From Saccharopolyspora phatthalungensis (GTDB taxonomy: Bacteria > Actinomycetota > Actinomycetes > Mycobacteriales > Pseudonocardiaceae), in contig NZ_JACHIW010000002.1 in assembly GCF_014203395.1 (NCBI RefSeq), positions 558,001 to 622,000 on the forward strand: 64,000 bases of DNA, written 5' to 3'. This document shows positions 48,676 to 55,628 of the stretch, one piece after another. The position numbers and the translations under genes are program-made. Under the pieces are notes generated by a model. It made no database searches, was not told the DNA's origin, and saw only the letters and a program-made list of their open reading frames with translations. How positions within the stretch are numbered: the stretch's first letter is position 1; every line of letters starts with the position of its first letter.

Positions 48676-49083
48676 ATGACCAGCATGCTGCCTCGGCCGA
48701 GTCGAGGATTGCCCGACCTCTTCCAAATGTTCGAAACCGAGTGGCCGTTCGGCGAACGGCATGCGATGCGGGTGGAAACCTTTACCGACAAGAACCAGTT
48801 CGTGGTCCGCTGCGAACTGCCCGGCATGGATCCAGACGAGGACATCCACATCAACGTCGAAGGCAATCAGCTCAAGATCACCGCCGAACGCGAGTACGAG
48901 GAACGCACCGACCAGCACAGCGAGTTCCACTACGGCTCGTTCAGCCGCACCCTGCTGCTGCCGAGCAGTTGCGACACCGAGAACATCAAGGCCGAGTACG
49001 AAGCCGGAATCCTCAGCATCCGCATTCCGCGGAAGGAAGCGGAGCGGAGCAAGGAAATCCCGGTCGCGCGCAAGGGCAAATGA
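48676..49083 (+). CDS. Hsp20/alpha-crystallin small heat shock protein
   Basis: This 135-residue holdase chaperone has a central alpha-crystallin domain (about 40-125) with VVRCELPGMDPDEDI, LKITAER, FSRTLLLP and the closing GILSIRIPRKE. It keeps unfolding proteins soluble. The start at 48676 follows TGGAGGACACC. It resembles mycobacterial HspX-type proteins in length. Confidence 0.96.
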   Translation: MTSMLPRPSRGLPDLFQMFETEWPFGERHAMRVETFTDKNQFVVRCELPGMDPDEDIHINVEGNQLKITAEREYEERTDQHSEFHYGSFSRTLLLPSSCDTENIKAEYEAGILSIRIPRKEAERSKEIPVARKGK

Positions 49084-49089
49084 ACCGGT

Positions 49090-49119
49090 GAAGGCGTGGC
49101 GGACGGCGGCCACGCCTTC
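49090..49119 (+). terminator. Hairpin after hsp20
   Basis: GAAGGCGTGGC and GCCACGCCTTC form an 11-base stem with an eight-base loop, seven bases after the hsp20 stop. It would separate hsp20 from the otsB operon. Confidence 0.75.
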
Positions 49120-49175
49120 GCCTTCGCGTCGGGTGGGTATCCCACAAGCACGTCGTGCCAAGGCATGGAGTCACC

Positions 49176-50036
49176 GTGGCTGCCACCAACATCGATCCGC
49201 GCCGGCACAGTGCGCAGCGCCGCCTGTCCCGGGTCCCCGACGGGCTGGAAAGCTGGGACGAGATCGCCGGACGCCTGCGAGGCCGGCCGCCGGTGGTGCT
49301 GCTGGACTACGACGGCACCCTCGCGCCGATCTGCGACGACCCGGCCAAGGCCACGATGCCCGTCCGAACCCGGGAAGTCCTGCAAACGCTCGTCCGGCAC
49401 TGCGCGGTGGCGGTGCTCAGCGGCCGGGACCTGCAGGACGTGCGCCACCGGATCCGCGTCGACGGGCTGTGGTACGCGGGCAGTCACGGGTTCGAACTCG
49501 TCGGTCCCGGCAACGTGTCGGTCGTGCACGAAGCGGCCGAGCGAGCCTTGCCCGATCTCGACGAGGCCGAGCGGCGCCTCTCGTGCGAGCTGGAACCGGT
49601 GGCCGGCGCGTTGGTGGACCGCAAGCGATTCGCACTCGCCGTGCACTACCGCAACGTCCGGCCGGACGCGGTCGATCACGTGATCTCCGTCGTGCACCGG
49701 ATCGGCGATGAGATGCCCACGCTCCGGGCCACGCACGGCCGGCGGGTGGTGGAGTTGCTGCCGAACATCGACTGGAACAAGGGCCGAGCACTGCGCTTGG
49801 TACTGGACCGGTTGAATGCGCAGGACGCCATGCCCGTCTTCGCCGGGGACGACTACACCGACGAAGACGCCCTGCACGAGATCCATGACGACGGCATCGG
49901 CATCGTGGTCCGCAGCGCCGAACACGGCGACCGCCTGACCTGGGCCCACTACTCGGTCGAGGACCCCCTCGCCTTGGGCGGCCTGCTCGCCCGCATCGCA
50001 TCGTTGGTCCGAACATGGTCGGGGAGGCAACCATGA
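49176..50036 (+). CDS. otsB: Trehalose-6-phosphate phosphatase
   Basis: This 286-residue HAD-superfamily enzyme removes phosphate from trehalose 6-phosphate, the last step of OtsA-OtsB trehalose synthesis. Motif I is LLDYDGTLAPI (about residue 43), motif II is VLSGRD, and the motif IV region is VFAGDDYTDEDAL. ELLPNIDWNKG is the usual T6PP segment. GTG at 49176 with GGAG upstream is chosen; an in-frame start at 49155 is possible. Its stop overlaps the next start (ATGA), so the Usp gene is translationally coupled. No otsA lies in the window. Confidence 0.94.
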   Translation: MAATNIDPRRHSAQRRLSRVPDGLESWDEIAGRLRGRPPVVLLDYDGTLAPICDDPAKATMPVRTREVLQTLVRHCAVAVLSGRDLQDVRHRIRVDGLWYAGSHGFELVGPGNVSVVHEAAERALPDLDEAERRLSCELEPVAGALVDRKRFALAVHYRNVRPDAVDHVISVVHRIGDEMPTLRATHGRRVVELLPNIDWNKGRALRLVLDRLNAQDAMPVFAGDDYTDEDALHEIHDDGIGIVVRSAEHGDRLTWAHYSVEDPLALGGLLARIASLVRTWSGRQP

Positions 50037-50476
50037 GCAACGAAAACCGGTACACCGTCGTGGTCGGCGTGGACGGATCACCGGCCTCAAAGGCCGCACT
50101 GGGTTGGGCGGCCTGGCATGCGGGCCTGGTCGGCGGGAGCATCACCGCGATCATGGCGTGGCACCTGCCGATGATCTACAACTGGGAAGTTCCCGGCCCC
50201 GAGGGCCTTGAGCACGAGATGGCGAAGAAGTTGAGCGCTTTGATCGACGAGGTCGCCGCCGACAAGACATCGGTGCAGGTGCGCAAGGAGATAGCGGAAG
50301 GCCATCCCGCACGCGCGTTGCTGGACGCGGCAGACGAGACCCAGGCGGACCTGATCGTCGTCGGCAACCGGGGCCACGGGGGATTCACCGAGGCCCTGCT
50401 GGGTTCGGTCAGCCAGTACGTCGTGCATCACGCCCGGTGCCCGGTGGTAGTCGTCCGCGAGCCCCAGCGCGCCTGA
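50033..50476 (+). CDS. Universal stress protein, single domain
   Basis: This 147-residue Usp has VVVGVDGSPASKAAL at the start and the ATP site GNRGHGGFTEALLGSVS near the end, followed by CPVVVVRE. It overlaps otsB by four bases and has GGGGAGG before its ATG, so the two are co-expressed. Confidence 0.96.
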   Translation: MSNENRYTVVVGVDGSPASKAALGWAAWHAGLVGGSITAIMAWHLPMIYNWEVPGPEGLEHEMAKKLSALIDEVAADKTSVQVRKEIAEGHPARALLDAADETQADLIVVGNRGHGGFTEALLGSVSQYVVHHARCPVVVVREPQRA

Positions 50477-50563
50477 TCGCCGCTTGGCGGTGCCAGGCGC
50501 GGAAGGCCGGGCGGCGAGGCACACTGGAGGCGACGCTGATTCCGGCGGATTTCGGGGGCTGGC

Positions 50564-51757
50564 ATGCGCGGTACGGTCCCGGTTGGGCGGGTCGCAGGGG
50601 TGCGGATCGGGCTGCACTGGAGCGTAGTCGGCATCGTCGCCCTCGTCGCCGTCGGGCTGGCCGCCTACCAGCTGCCGTTGGCCCTGCCCGGGCACTCCCT
50701 GCTCGCGTACGCCGTGACCGGGGTGAGCACTGCCGTTCTGCTGGTCTGCTCGTTGCTGGCGCACGAACTCGCGCACGCGATCGTGGCCCGCCGCAACAGT
50801 CTCGTGGTGGAAGGCATCACGCTGTGGCTGCTGGGCGGGCTCGCTAGGCTTCGGAGCGAAGCGCGAAGTGCCGGCGTCGAACTCCGCGTCGCGGTGGTGG
50901 GGCCCGCCACCAGCGCCGGGCTCGCCCTGGTGTTCGGCGCGCTGGCCTGGGTCGTGAGCCGGCTGGGCATCGATGACCTCGTGGTGGCGGCGCTGACCTA
51001 CCTGGCCCTGTTGAACGCCTTGCTGGCTGTGTTCAACCTCGTTCCCGCTGCTCCCCTGGATGGTGGCCGCGTGCTGCGCGCCGCGTTGTGGATGTGGCGC
51101 GGAGACCGCTTCAAGGCGGCCGTGTGGTCGGCGCGCGCCGGGCTCGGACTCGGCTACCTGCTCATCGCCGCCGGTTTCGCGCAGTTGATCGTTCGAGGCG
51201 GCGAGGGGCTGTGGTGGGTTCTGCTGGGGCTGTTCATCGCGAATGTGGCCTTCGCCGAGGAACGGCAAGCACGCGTGGGAATGGCACTGGCCGGAGTTCT
51301 GGTGCGCGATGTGATGTCGCACCCGGTCGAGACCGTCGACGGCCGGACGACGGTCGCCGAGTTCCTGGGTTGCGAACACGGGCATGCCAGCTTCCCGGTG
51401 CGGGGTGAGGACGGCGGGATCGACGGACTGGTCACCCTCCGCCGCATCCGTCGCCTCGCCGCCGGCGATCAACCGCGGACCACGCTGCGTGAGGCCGCCT
51501 GCCCGGTACAGCGAGTTCCCACCGCGACAGCGGAGGAACCCCTCGCGGCGGTCCTCCCCCAGCTATCCGACTCCACCGACGGCCGCATCCTCGTATTCGA
51601 CGAGGGCCACTTGGTCGGCATCGTCTCCCCATCGGACATCAGCCGCGCCGCCGCCGAACACGGACTGCACATCGGGGTACCGGCGGCGGGGCAGCCGACG
51701 GCGGTTCGCCAACCTCCGCCGAACTGGTGGTACCCGGGCCAACAGCGCCCCCGCTGA
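50564..51757 (+). CDS. Site-2 protease-type M50 metalloprotease with CBS pair
   Basis: This 397-residue membrane protease has about six membrane segments, the zinc motif HELAH at 67-71, and the second metal motif NLVPAAPLDGG (Asp near 166). CBS domains follow at about 245-370. This is the architecture of M. tuberculosis Rv2625c, a DosR-regulon protein. It should cleave membrane proteins within the bilayer, with the CBS pair sensing a nucleotide. The gene follows otsB-usp on the same strand with an 87-base gap. Confidence 0.92.
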   Translation: MRGTVPVGRVAGVRIGLHWSVVGIVALVAVGLAAYQLPLALPGHSLLAYAVTGVSTAVLLVCSLLAHELAHAIVARRNSLVVEGITLWLLGGLARLRSEARSAGVELRVAVVGPATSAGLALVFGALAWVVSRLGIDDLVVAALTYLALLNALLAVFNLVPAAPLDGGRVLRAALWMWRGDRFKAAVWSARAGLGLGYLLIAAGFAQLIVRGGEGLWWVLLGLFIANVAFAEERQARVGMALAGVLVRDVMSHPVETVDGRTTVAEFLGCEHGHASFPVRGEDGGIDGLVTLRRIRRLAAGDQPRTTLREAACPVQRVPTATAEEPLAAVLPQLSDSTDGRILVFDEGHLVGIVSPSDISRAAAEHGLHIGVPAAGQPTAVRQPPPNWWYPGQQRPR

Positions 51758-51789
51758 TCCCAGCCGGGACGGGATGTAGGTGTAAGCCA

Positions 51790-52743
51790 TCAACGCCCCG
51801 GTACGACGGCGTAGCCGAATCGCATCAGCACTTGCGGCACCACCGTCAATCCGAGCGCAGCGGCCAGCCCGGTCCGGACTTCCGCCAGGTGCAGCGGTTG
51901 CGTCATGACCGAGGCGGCCAGGCCTCGGCTGATGGCCTCCAGCCACGCCCGCTCCACCGCCTCGCCCGCCCGGAGGTGGTCGTGCGGCTCGTCGCCACGG
52001 GTGCCGACGACGAGCACCGCCTCCTGCTGGATCCGCGCTGTGAGCAGGGATTCGTCGGGAAGGCGAGTGCGGGAGGTGGTCAGCCCGACCGCTGCCAGCC
52101 CCACCGCGCCGAACACGGCCCGCGGCAAACCGGCCGCGCCTGCGTACAGAGTCGTCCACATCGCCAGCTCTCGTTGGTACTCGGCGTTGCCGCGGAAAAC
52201 GCGGGCCGCGTAATCGAGCAATCGCGCGATGGACAACGCCTCGGCGGCATCCGAGATCCATCGACCGGTCACCCCGGGCGCTGCCAATGCCTCCAGCACG
52301 GCATCACGGGCGTCATCGGGGACCGGCCGAAGATCGAAGGCGTACCGGTGGCTTCGGCGGTCGGAAAGCGCGCGACGTCGACGGTTCTCCATTTCGGTCG
52401 GCTGGACCCGCCGGGTGCCGGTGACACTCGCGGTCACCAGTCCGTCGGCGACAGCGATCTCCAAGTCCGCGGCCCACGCCAGGCCGCGCATCGCCAGCAC
52501 CAGGTTCGTCAGCGCCGCACCGCACGAAATACGCCGGTCCCGCCCGTGCGGGTCGTGCCGAGCCAACGGCCCCACCGGACGTTCGCGCAGCACAGCGGTC
52601 CGGTCGTGGATCTCCACCGACCAAGGACGGCTATCGTGCACCGAAGGAGCACAGTGGACTGCCTCTCCCAACACGGCTGCCTCACCACGCGACCACGCGT
52701 CTTGGCGTGGACTCCGGTACTGCTCGGCCCTGGCGACACTCAT
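51790..52743 (-). CDS. Acg-type nitroreductase family protein
   Basis: This 317-residue protein has the flavoprotein fold of nitroreductases (APSVHDSRPWSVEI near the start, MQ-like loop, PQVLMRFGYA near the end). It groups with the mycobacterial Acg (Rv2032) proteins, which bind FMN in a buried site and are DosR-controlled. The ATG at 52743 follows GAAGGTG. The stop is only 33 bases from that of the convergent M50 gene. Confidence 0.88.
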   Translation of the reverse strand: MSVARAEQYRSPRQDAWSRGEAAVLGEAVHCAPSVHDSRPWSVEIHDRTAVLRERPVGPLARHDPHGRDRRISCGAALTNLVLAMRGLAWAADLEIAVADGLVTASVTGTRRVQPTEMENRRRRALSDRRSHRYAFDLRPVPDDARDAVLEALAAPGVTGRWISDAAEALSIARLLDYAARVFRGNAEYQRELAMWTTLYAGAAGLPRAVFGAVGLAAVGLTTSRTRLPDESLLTARIQQEAVLVVGTRGDEPHDHLRAGEAVERAWLEAISRGLAASVMTQPLHLAEVRTGLAAALGLTVVPQVLMRFGYAVVPGR

Positions 52744-52761
52744 CGGGCACCTTCTTACTCC

Positions 52762-52774
52762 GGGTTTCAAGCCC
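52762..52774. promoter_or_regulatory. Candidate DosR-like box upstream of the first Acg gene
   Basis: GGGTTTCAAGCCC is an imperfect palindrome 19 bases before the start of the minus-strand nitroreductase. It resembles a weak DosR half-site pair. It is close to the start, so it would overlap the promoter or leader. Confidence 0.3.
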
Positions 52775-52931
52775 TCGGCCAGGGGAGATGGTCACAACAA
52801 CGCGCTCGGTACCAGCCGGGCGCAGGGCGATCTTCGGACTGGGCATGATCGTCGGTTCCACCACTGTGGACGTTGCGGACATCCGCCACCGTGCTCGACA
52901 CCCGCGATACCGACTGGACACCGATCTCCGG

Positions 52932-53540
52932 CTATGCGGGCGCCGGACCCGGGTGCGCCGGGGCAGCCGCAGGGGCCGCGTGGGGGCGCATCCGAACGGC
53001 TCGCACCGACGAGATGACCCCGTACACCACCAGCCAAATGCCGAGAATGTAGGTCAGGGTCACCAGCCCGATGCCGGGATAAACCAGCAGCGCGATGCCG
53101 GCGAGCACGCTGAGCAGCCCGGACGCGATCGCCCATCCCCGCGACGCAACGTCCGCGTGCACAACCGCGTGGAAGGTTTCGATGAGGCCGCTGACGATCC
53201 AGAACAGCCCCAGCACCAGTGGGAACACCGCGATGGCGGCCAACGGCGACCGCAACACGACGACACCGGCGACGATGGCCAGCACGGCCAGCAGGACCTG
53301 GCTGAAACCGGCTTCCCGATAGGAACTCACGGCCTTGACGAACCAGAAGATCCCGCCCACGAACAGCTGGGCCCCGAAGATGATGGCCAGGGTCAGGACT
53401 GCCGGACCCGGCCACACCAGCGCGAGGATGCCCGCGATCAACGTCAGGATCCCGAATGCCAGCAACCATTCCCAGGACCGCCCGAGCCGGGCCAGCGGTT
53501 CGGCGGCAGACGCAGCGACCTGCTCCGATGTGTTCGACAT
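52932..53540 (-). CDS. HdeD/DUF308 family membrane protein
   Basis: This 202-residue protein has six membrane segments in two threefold sets (LLAFGILTLIAGILALVWPG, VLLAVLAIVAGVVVLRSP, SGLLSVLAGIALLVYPG), the pattern of HdeD acid-stress proteins. The C-terminus is a short Pro-Ala tail. The ATG at 53540 has GAGG upstream. Confidence 0.9.
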   Translation of the reverse strand: MSNTSEQVAASAAEPLARLGRSWEWLLAFGILTLIAGILALVWPGPAVLTLAIIFGAQLFVGGIFWFVKAVSSYREAGFSQVLLAVLAIVAGVVVLRSPLAAIAVFPLVLGLFWIVSGLIETFHAVVHADVASRGWAIASGLLSVLAGIALLVYPGIGLVTLTYILGIWLVVYGVISSVRAVRMRPHAAPAAAPAHPGPAPA

Positions 53541-53591
53541 GGTGACCTCACCTGAGCTCGTTTTCCCCAAGGTTGCGGGGTGACCCGACAC

Positions 53592-53604
53592 GGTCCAAGG
53601 GCCC
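53592..53604. promoter_or_regulatory. Candidate DosR-like box between HdeD and second Acg gene
   Basis: GGTCCAAGGGCCC (reverse GGGCCCTTGGACC) lies in the 223-base divergent intergenic region and matches about nine of fourteen positions of the DosR core. It could serve both genes. Confidence 0.35.
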
Positions 53605-53763
53605 AACGACCTCAAACCAGCCAACCGGGCCGTCCACGGCCCCGGCGGATCGGCCCCCAGCCCGCCGGGTGCCTGGGGTCGAGGTGACGATCGGCTCTAC
53701 TTCGGGCGTCCCCCCGTCTCGCAGGCTGGAGCCGGCGGACGGGGAACGAGCGAAGAGGTCGCG

Positions 53764-54789
53764 ATGAACCTGCACATCTCGCCCATCGGGAACCTGACTG
53801 CCGATCAGGTTCGAAAGGCCCTGCTCGCGGCCGTCGCCGCGCCGTCGCTGTGCAACAGCCAGCCCTGGCGGTTCCACTGCACCTCCCGCGCCATCGAGTT
53901 GCACGCGGACAACGAGCGCAGGATCCGGACGGCCGACCCCGAGCGCCGGGAGCTGTTGCTCGCATGCGGGGCTGCCCTGTTGAATCTGCGGCTGGCGATC
54001 CGAATAGCGGGGGTGCACCCGGACGCGCGCATCCTCCCGGACCGCACACACCCGGACCTGCTCGCAACCGTGCGTCCGGCGGGATTGCGACCTGCCACGC
54101 CGCTCGACCGTGCGCTGGCGGCGGCGATTCCCCGTCGGCACACGAACCGCCGACCTTTCCTTCCCGAACCGGTCCCGACGCCGCTACGCAACCAGCTGCG
54201 ACAGGCCGCCGAAGGCGAACGCGGCTGGCTGGCAATCCTGGACGGGACACGGTTGGCAGACTTGCGGCGGCTCCTGCACCGGGCGCACCGGACCCAGTTG
54301 GCCGACGCCGGCTTCGTCGCCGAATGGCTGGAGTGGGTCGGGCGCGCCCCAGACACTTCCGACGGGGTGCCCGTCCGCAGCAGTGGCCCGCGGCCCGAAC
54401 CGCAGGACGAGTGGGTGCTCCGCGATTACGGCGCGGGAAAAGCGGCTCCCCGCGTGGCGGGGAAGGACTTCGAACCGGAGCCGCTGATCTGCGTGCTCGG
54501 GTCCTTCCAGGACTCCGTGACCGCGCAGTTGCAGGCCGGGGTGGCGATGCAGCGGGTGCTGCTCACCGCCACCGACGCCGGGTTGTCGGCTTCGTTCCTG
54601 TCCCAGGTCGTGGAGGTTCCGGCGACGCGGACCGAGCTGCGCACCCTGCTCGGCGGCTGGGTGTGGCCACAAACCGTGCTGCGCTTCGGCTACGGGTCAC
54701 CGGTGCGCGCCACCCCACGGCGTCCACTCGAAGACGTCGTCACGTGCGAACCCGCACCGGCCGCGACACCTTCCGGCAGAACCAATTAG
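53764..54789 (+). CDS. Second Acg-type nitroreductase family protein
   Basis: This 341-residue protein is a paralogue of the protein at 51790-52743 (VAAPSLCNSQPWRF, GAALLNLRLAIRIAG, ATDAGLSASFLSQVVEVP, PQTVLRFGYG). Like Acg proteins it should bind a flavin but has a lid that blocks normal nitroreductase turnover. The start at 53764 follows AGAGGTCGC. It is divergent from HdeD. Confidence 0.9.
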   Translation: MNLHISPIGNLTADQVRKALLAAVAAPSLCNSQPWRFHCTSRAIELHADNERRIRTADPERRELLLACGAALLNLRLAIRIAGVHPDARILPDRTHPDLLATVRPAGLRPATPLDRALAAAIPRRHTNRRPFLPEPVPTPLRNQLRQAAEGERGWLAILDGTRLADLRRLLHRAHRTQLADAGFVAEWLEWVGRAPDTSDGVPVRSSGPRPEPQDEWVLRDYGAGKAAPRVAGKDFEPEPLICVLGSFQDSVTAQLQAGVAMQRVLLTATDAGLSASFLSQVVEVPATRTELRTLLGGWVWPQTVLRFGYGSPVRATPRRPLEDVVTCEPAPAATPSGRTN

Positions 54790-55140
54790 GCACTCCCGAT
54801 ACCACCACCGTGTGGAGACTGGTGAAGGGCTCACCTTGAACAAATTAATTTGCGAAGAATTCCCATCGCCCACCAACGCCCGGCATTCACCGTCCCGGTG
54901 TTCGGCCATGCGGTAGTCGTTGTCGAGTCCTCCGGTTGCGAGCTACGGTGAGGAGTAGGCGCCGGCACCGAGAAGCCGATGAGGCATTGACGTGGTCTGG
55001 ATTGAGGAAATGATCGCGCCTTTCCGGCCCGGCAGCATCGGACTTCCGGAACCGCGCAGGTGTTGCTTTTTGTGCAGCACGATCGCAATTGCGATCCAAC
55101 AGAAATAACCGCACTCGTCAGGACCGAACGAGGGATCACG
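54790..55140. promoter_or_regulatory. Intergenic region upstream of the Trp-rich microprotein
   Basis: No gene is supported. The main feature is a perfect 16-base palindrome, GATCGCAATTGCGATC, at 55081-55096, ending 44 bases before the microprotein start. It is the likely operator, close to the place of a -10 region. The rest is unremarkable. Confidence 0.55.
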
Positions 55141-55275
55141 ATGAAGATCAGCACAATCTTCAGCAACGTACGCGGTCGGGGCTGGGGCGACGACGGCGGC
55201 GGCTGGGGCGGCTGGGGCCGCTGGGGTCGCAGGCACCACCGGCGCCGCTGGGGTCGCTGGGGCTGGCGCTGGTAA
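55141..55275 (+). CDS. 44-residue Trp/Arg/Gly-rich microprotein
   Basis: ATG at 55141 follows GAGGGATCACG and runs to TAA at 55273. The N-terminal ten residues (MKISTIFSNV) look like a short leader. The rest is built from G-W-G and R-W-G units with a GDDGGG patch and an RRHHRRR centre: 8 Trp and 10 Arg in 44 residues. I know no family for it. It could be a cationic Trp-rich antimicrobial peptide, a nucleic-acid-binding peptide, or a RiPP-like precursor, though no maturation enzyme is adjacent. A defined ribosome site, a palindrome upstream and a strong hairpin downstream argue it is a real transcription unit. Confidence 0.6.
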   Translation: MKISTIFSNVRGRGWGDDGGGWGGWGRWGRRHHRRRWGRWGWRW

Positions 55276-55330
55276 TCCTCAGCTTCTGGGCCGCTGAAAC
55301 ACCTAGCCTTACCACGTAATCGAATTTTCC

Positions 55331-55368
55331 GCGGTAGCTTTCGCTTGTGCGCAAGCGGAAGCTACCGC
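55331..55368 (+). terminator. Long hairpin after the microprotein
   Basis: GCGGTAGCTTTCGCTTG pairs with CAAGCGGAAGCTACCGC over 17 positions with one wobble and a tetraloop TGCG. It lies 56 bases after the microprotein stop, followed by TCATT. It is the strongest RNA structure in this region. Confidence 0.7.
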
Positions 55369-55536
55369 TCATTGGAGCAGCGCTGCAAACGACCTGCTGA
55401 CGCGGGTCGACTCGACCCGGTGAAGGCAGCCGCCATCCGGGTGAGCCCGAACCGCGCGCTCGCTGCGAAGTCGAACTCTTGATCCGCGGCAACCCCACCG
55501 CACGCCAGTCGACTAATTGATTTCGCCGCGTTTTTC

Positions 55537-55554
55537 TTCGGGACCGGTCCCGAA
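55537..55554. promoter_or_regulatory. Perfect 18-base palindrome upstream of kinase gene
   Basis: TTCGGGACCGGTCCCGAA is fully palindromic and lies 74 bases before the kinase GTG. Its half-sites TTCGGGAC/GTCCCGAA equal those of the DosR consensus, but the centre is two bases shorter, so a different regulator is likelier. Confidence 0.5.
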
Positions 55555-55628
55555 CCCGGTGCGCGGTGCAATAAGGTGGCCCCGTTTCGCGCATCAGGCG
55601 GGCGCAACTCGCAAGCATCGGAGGTGCC

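Larger units (their letters stand above)
55276..55628. promoter_or_regulatory. 353-base region with hairpin and palindromes
   Basis: This gap holds no gene but three strong structures: a 17-base hairpin at 55331-55368, CGGGTCGA-C-TCGACCCG at 55403-55419, and the 18-base palindrome at 55537-55554. The kinase promoter must lie in its right half. Confidence 0.55.
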
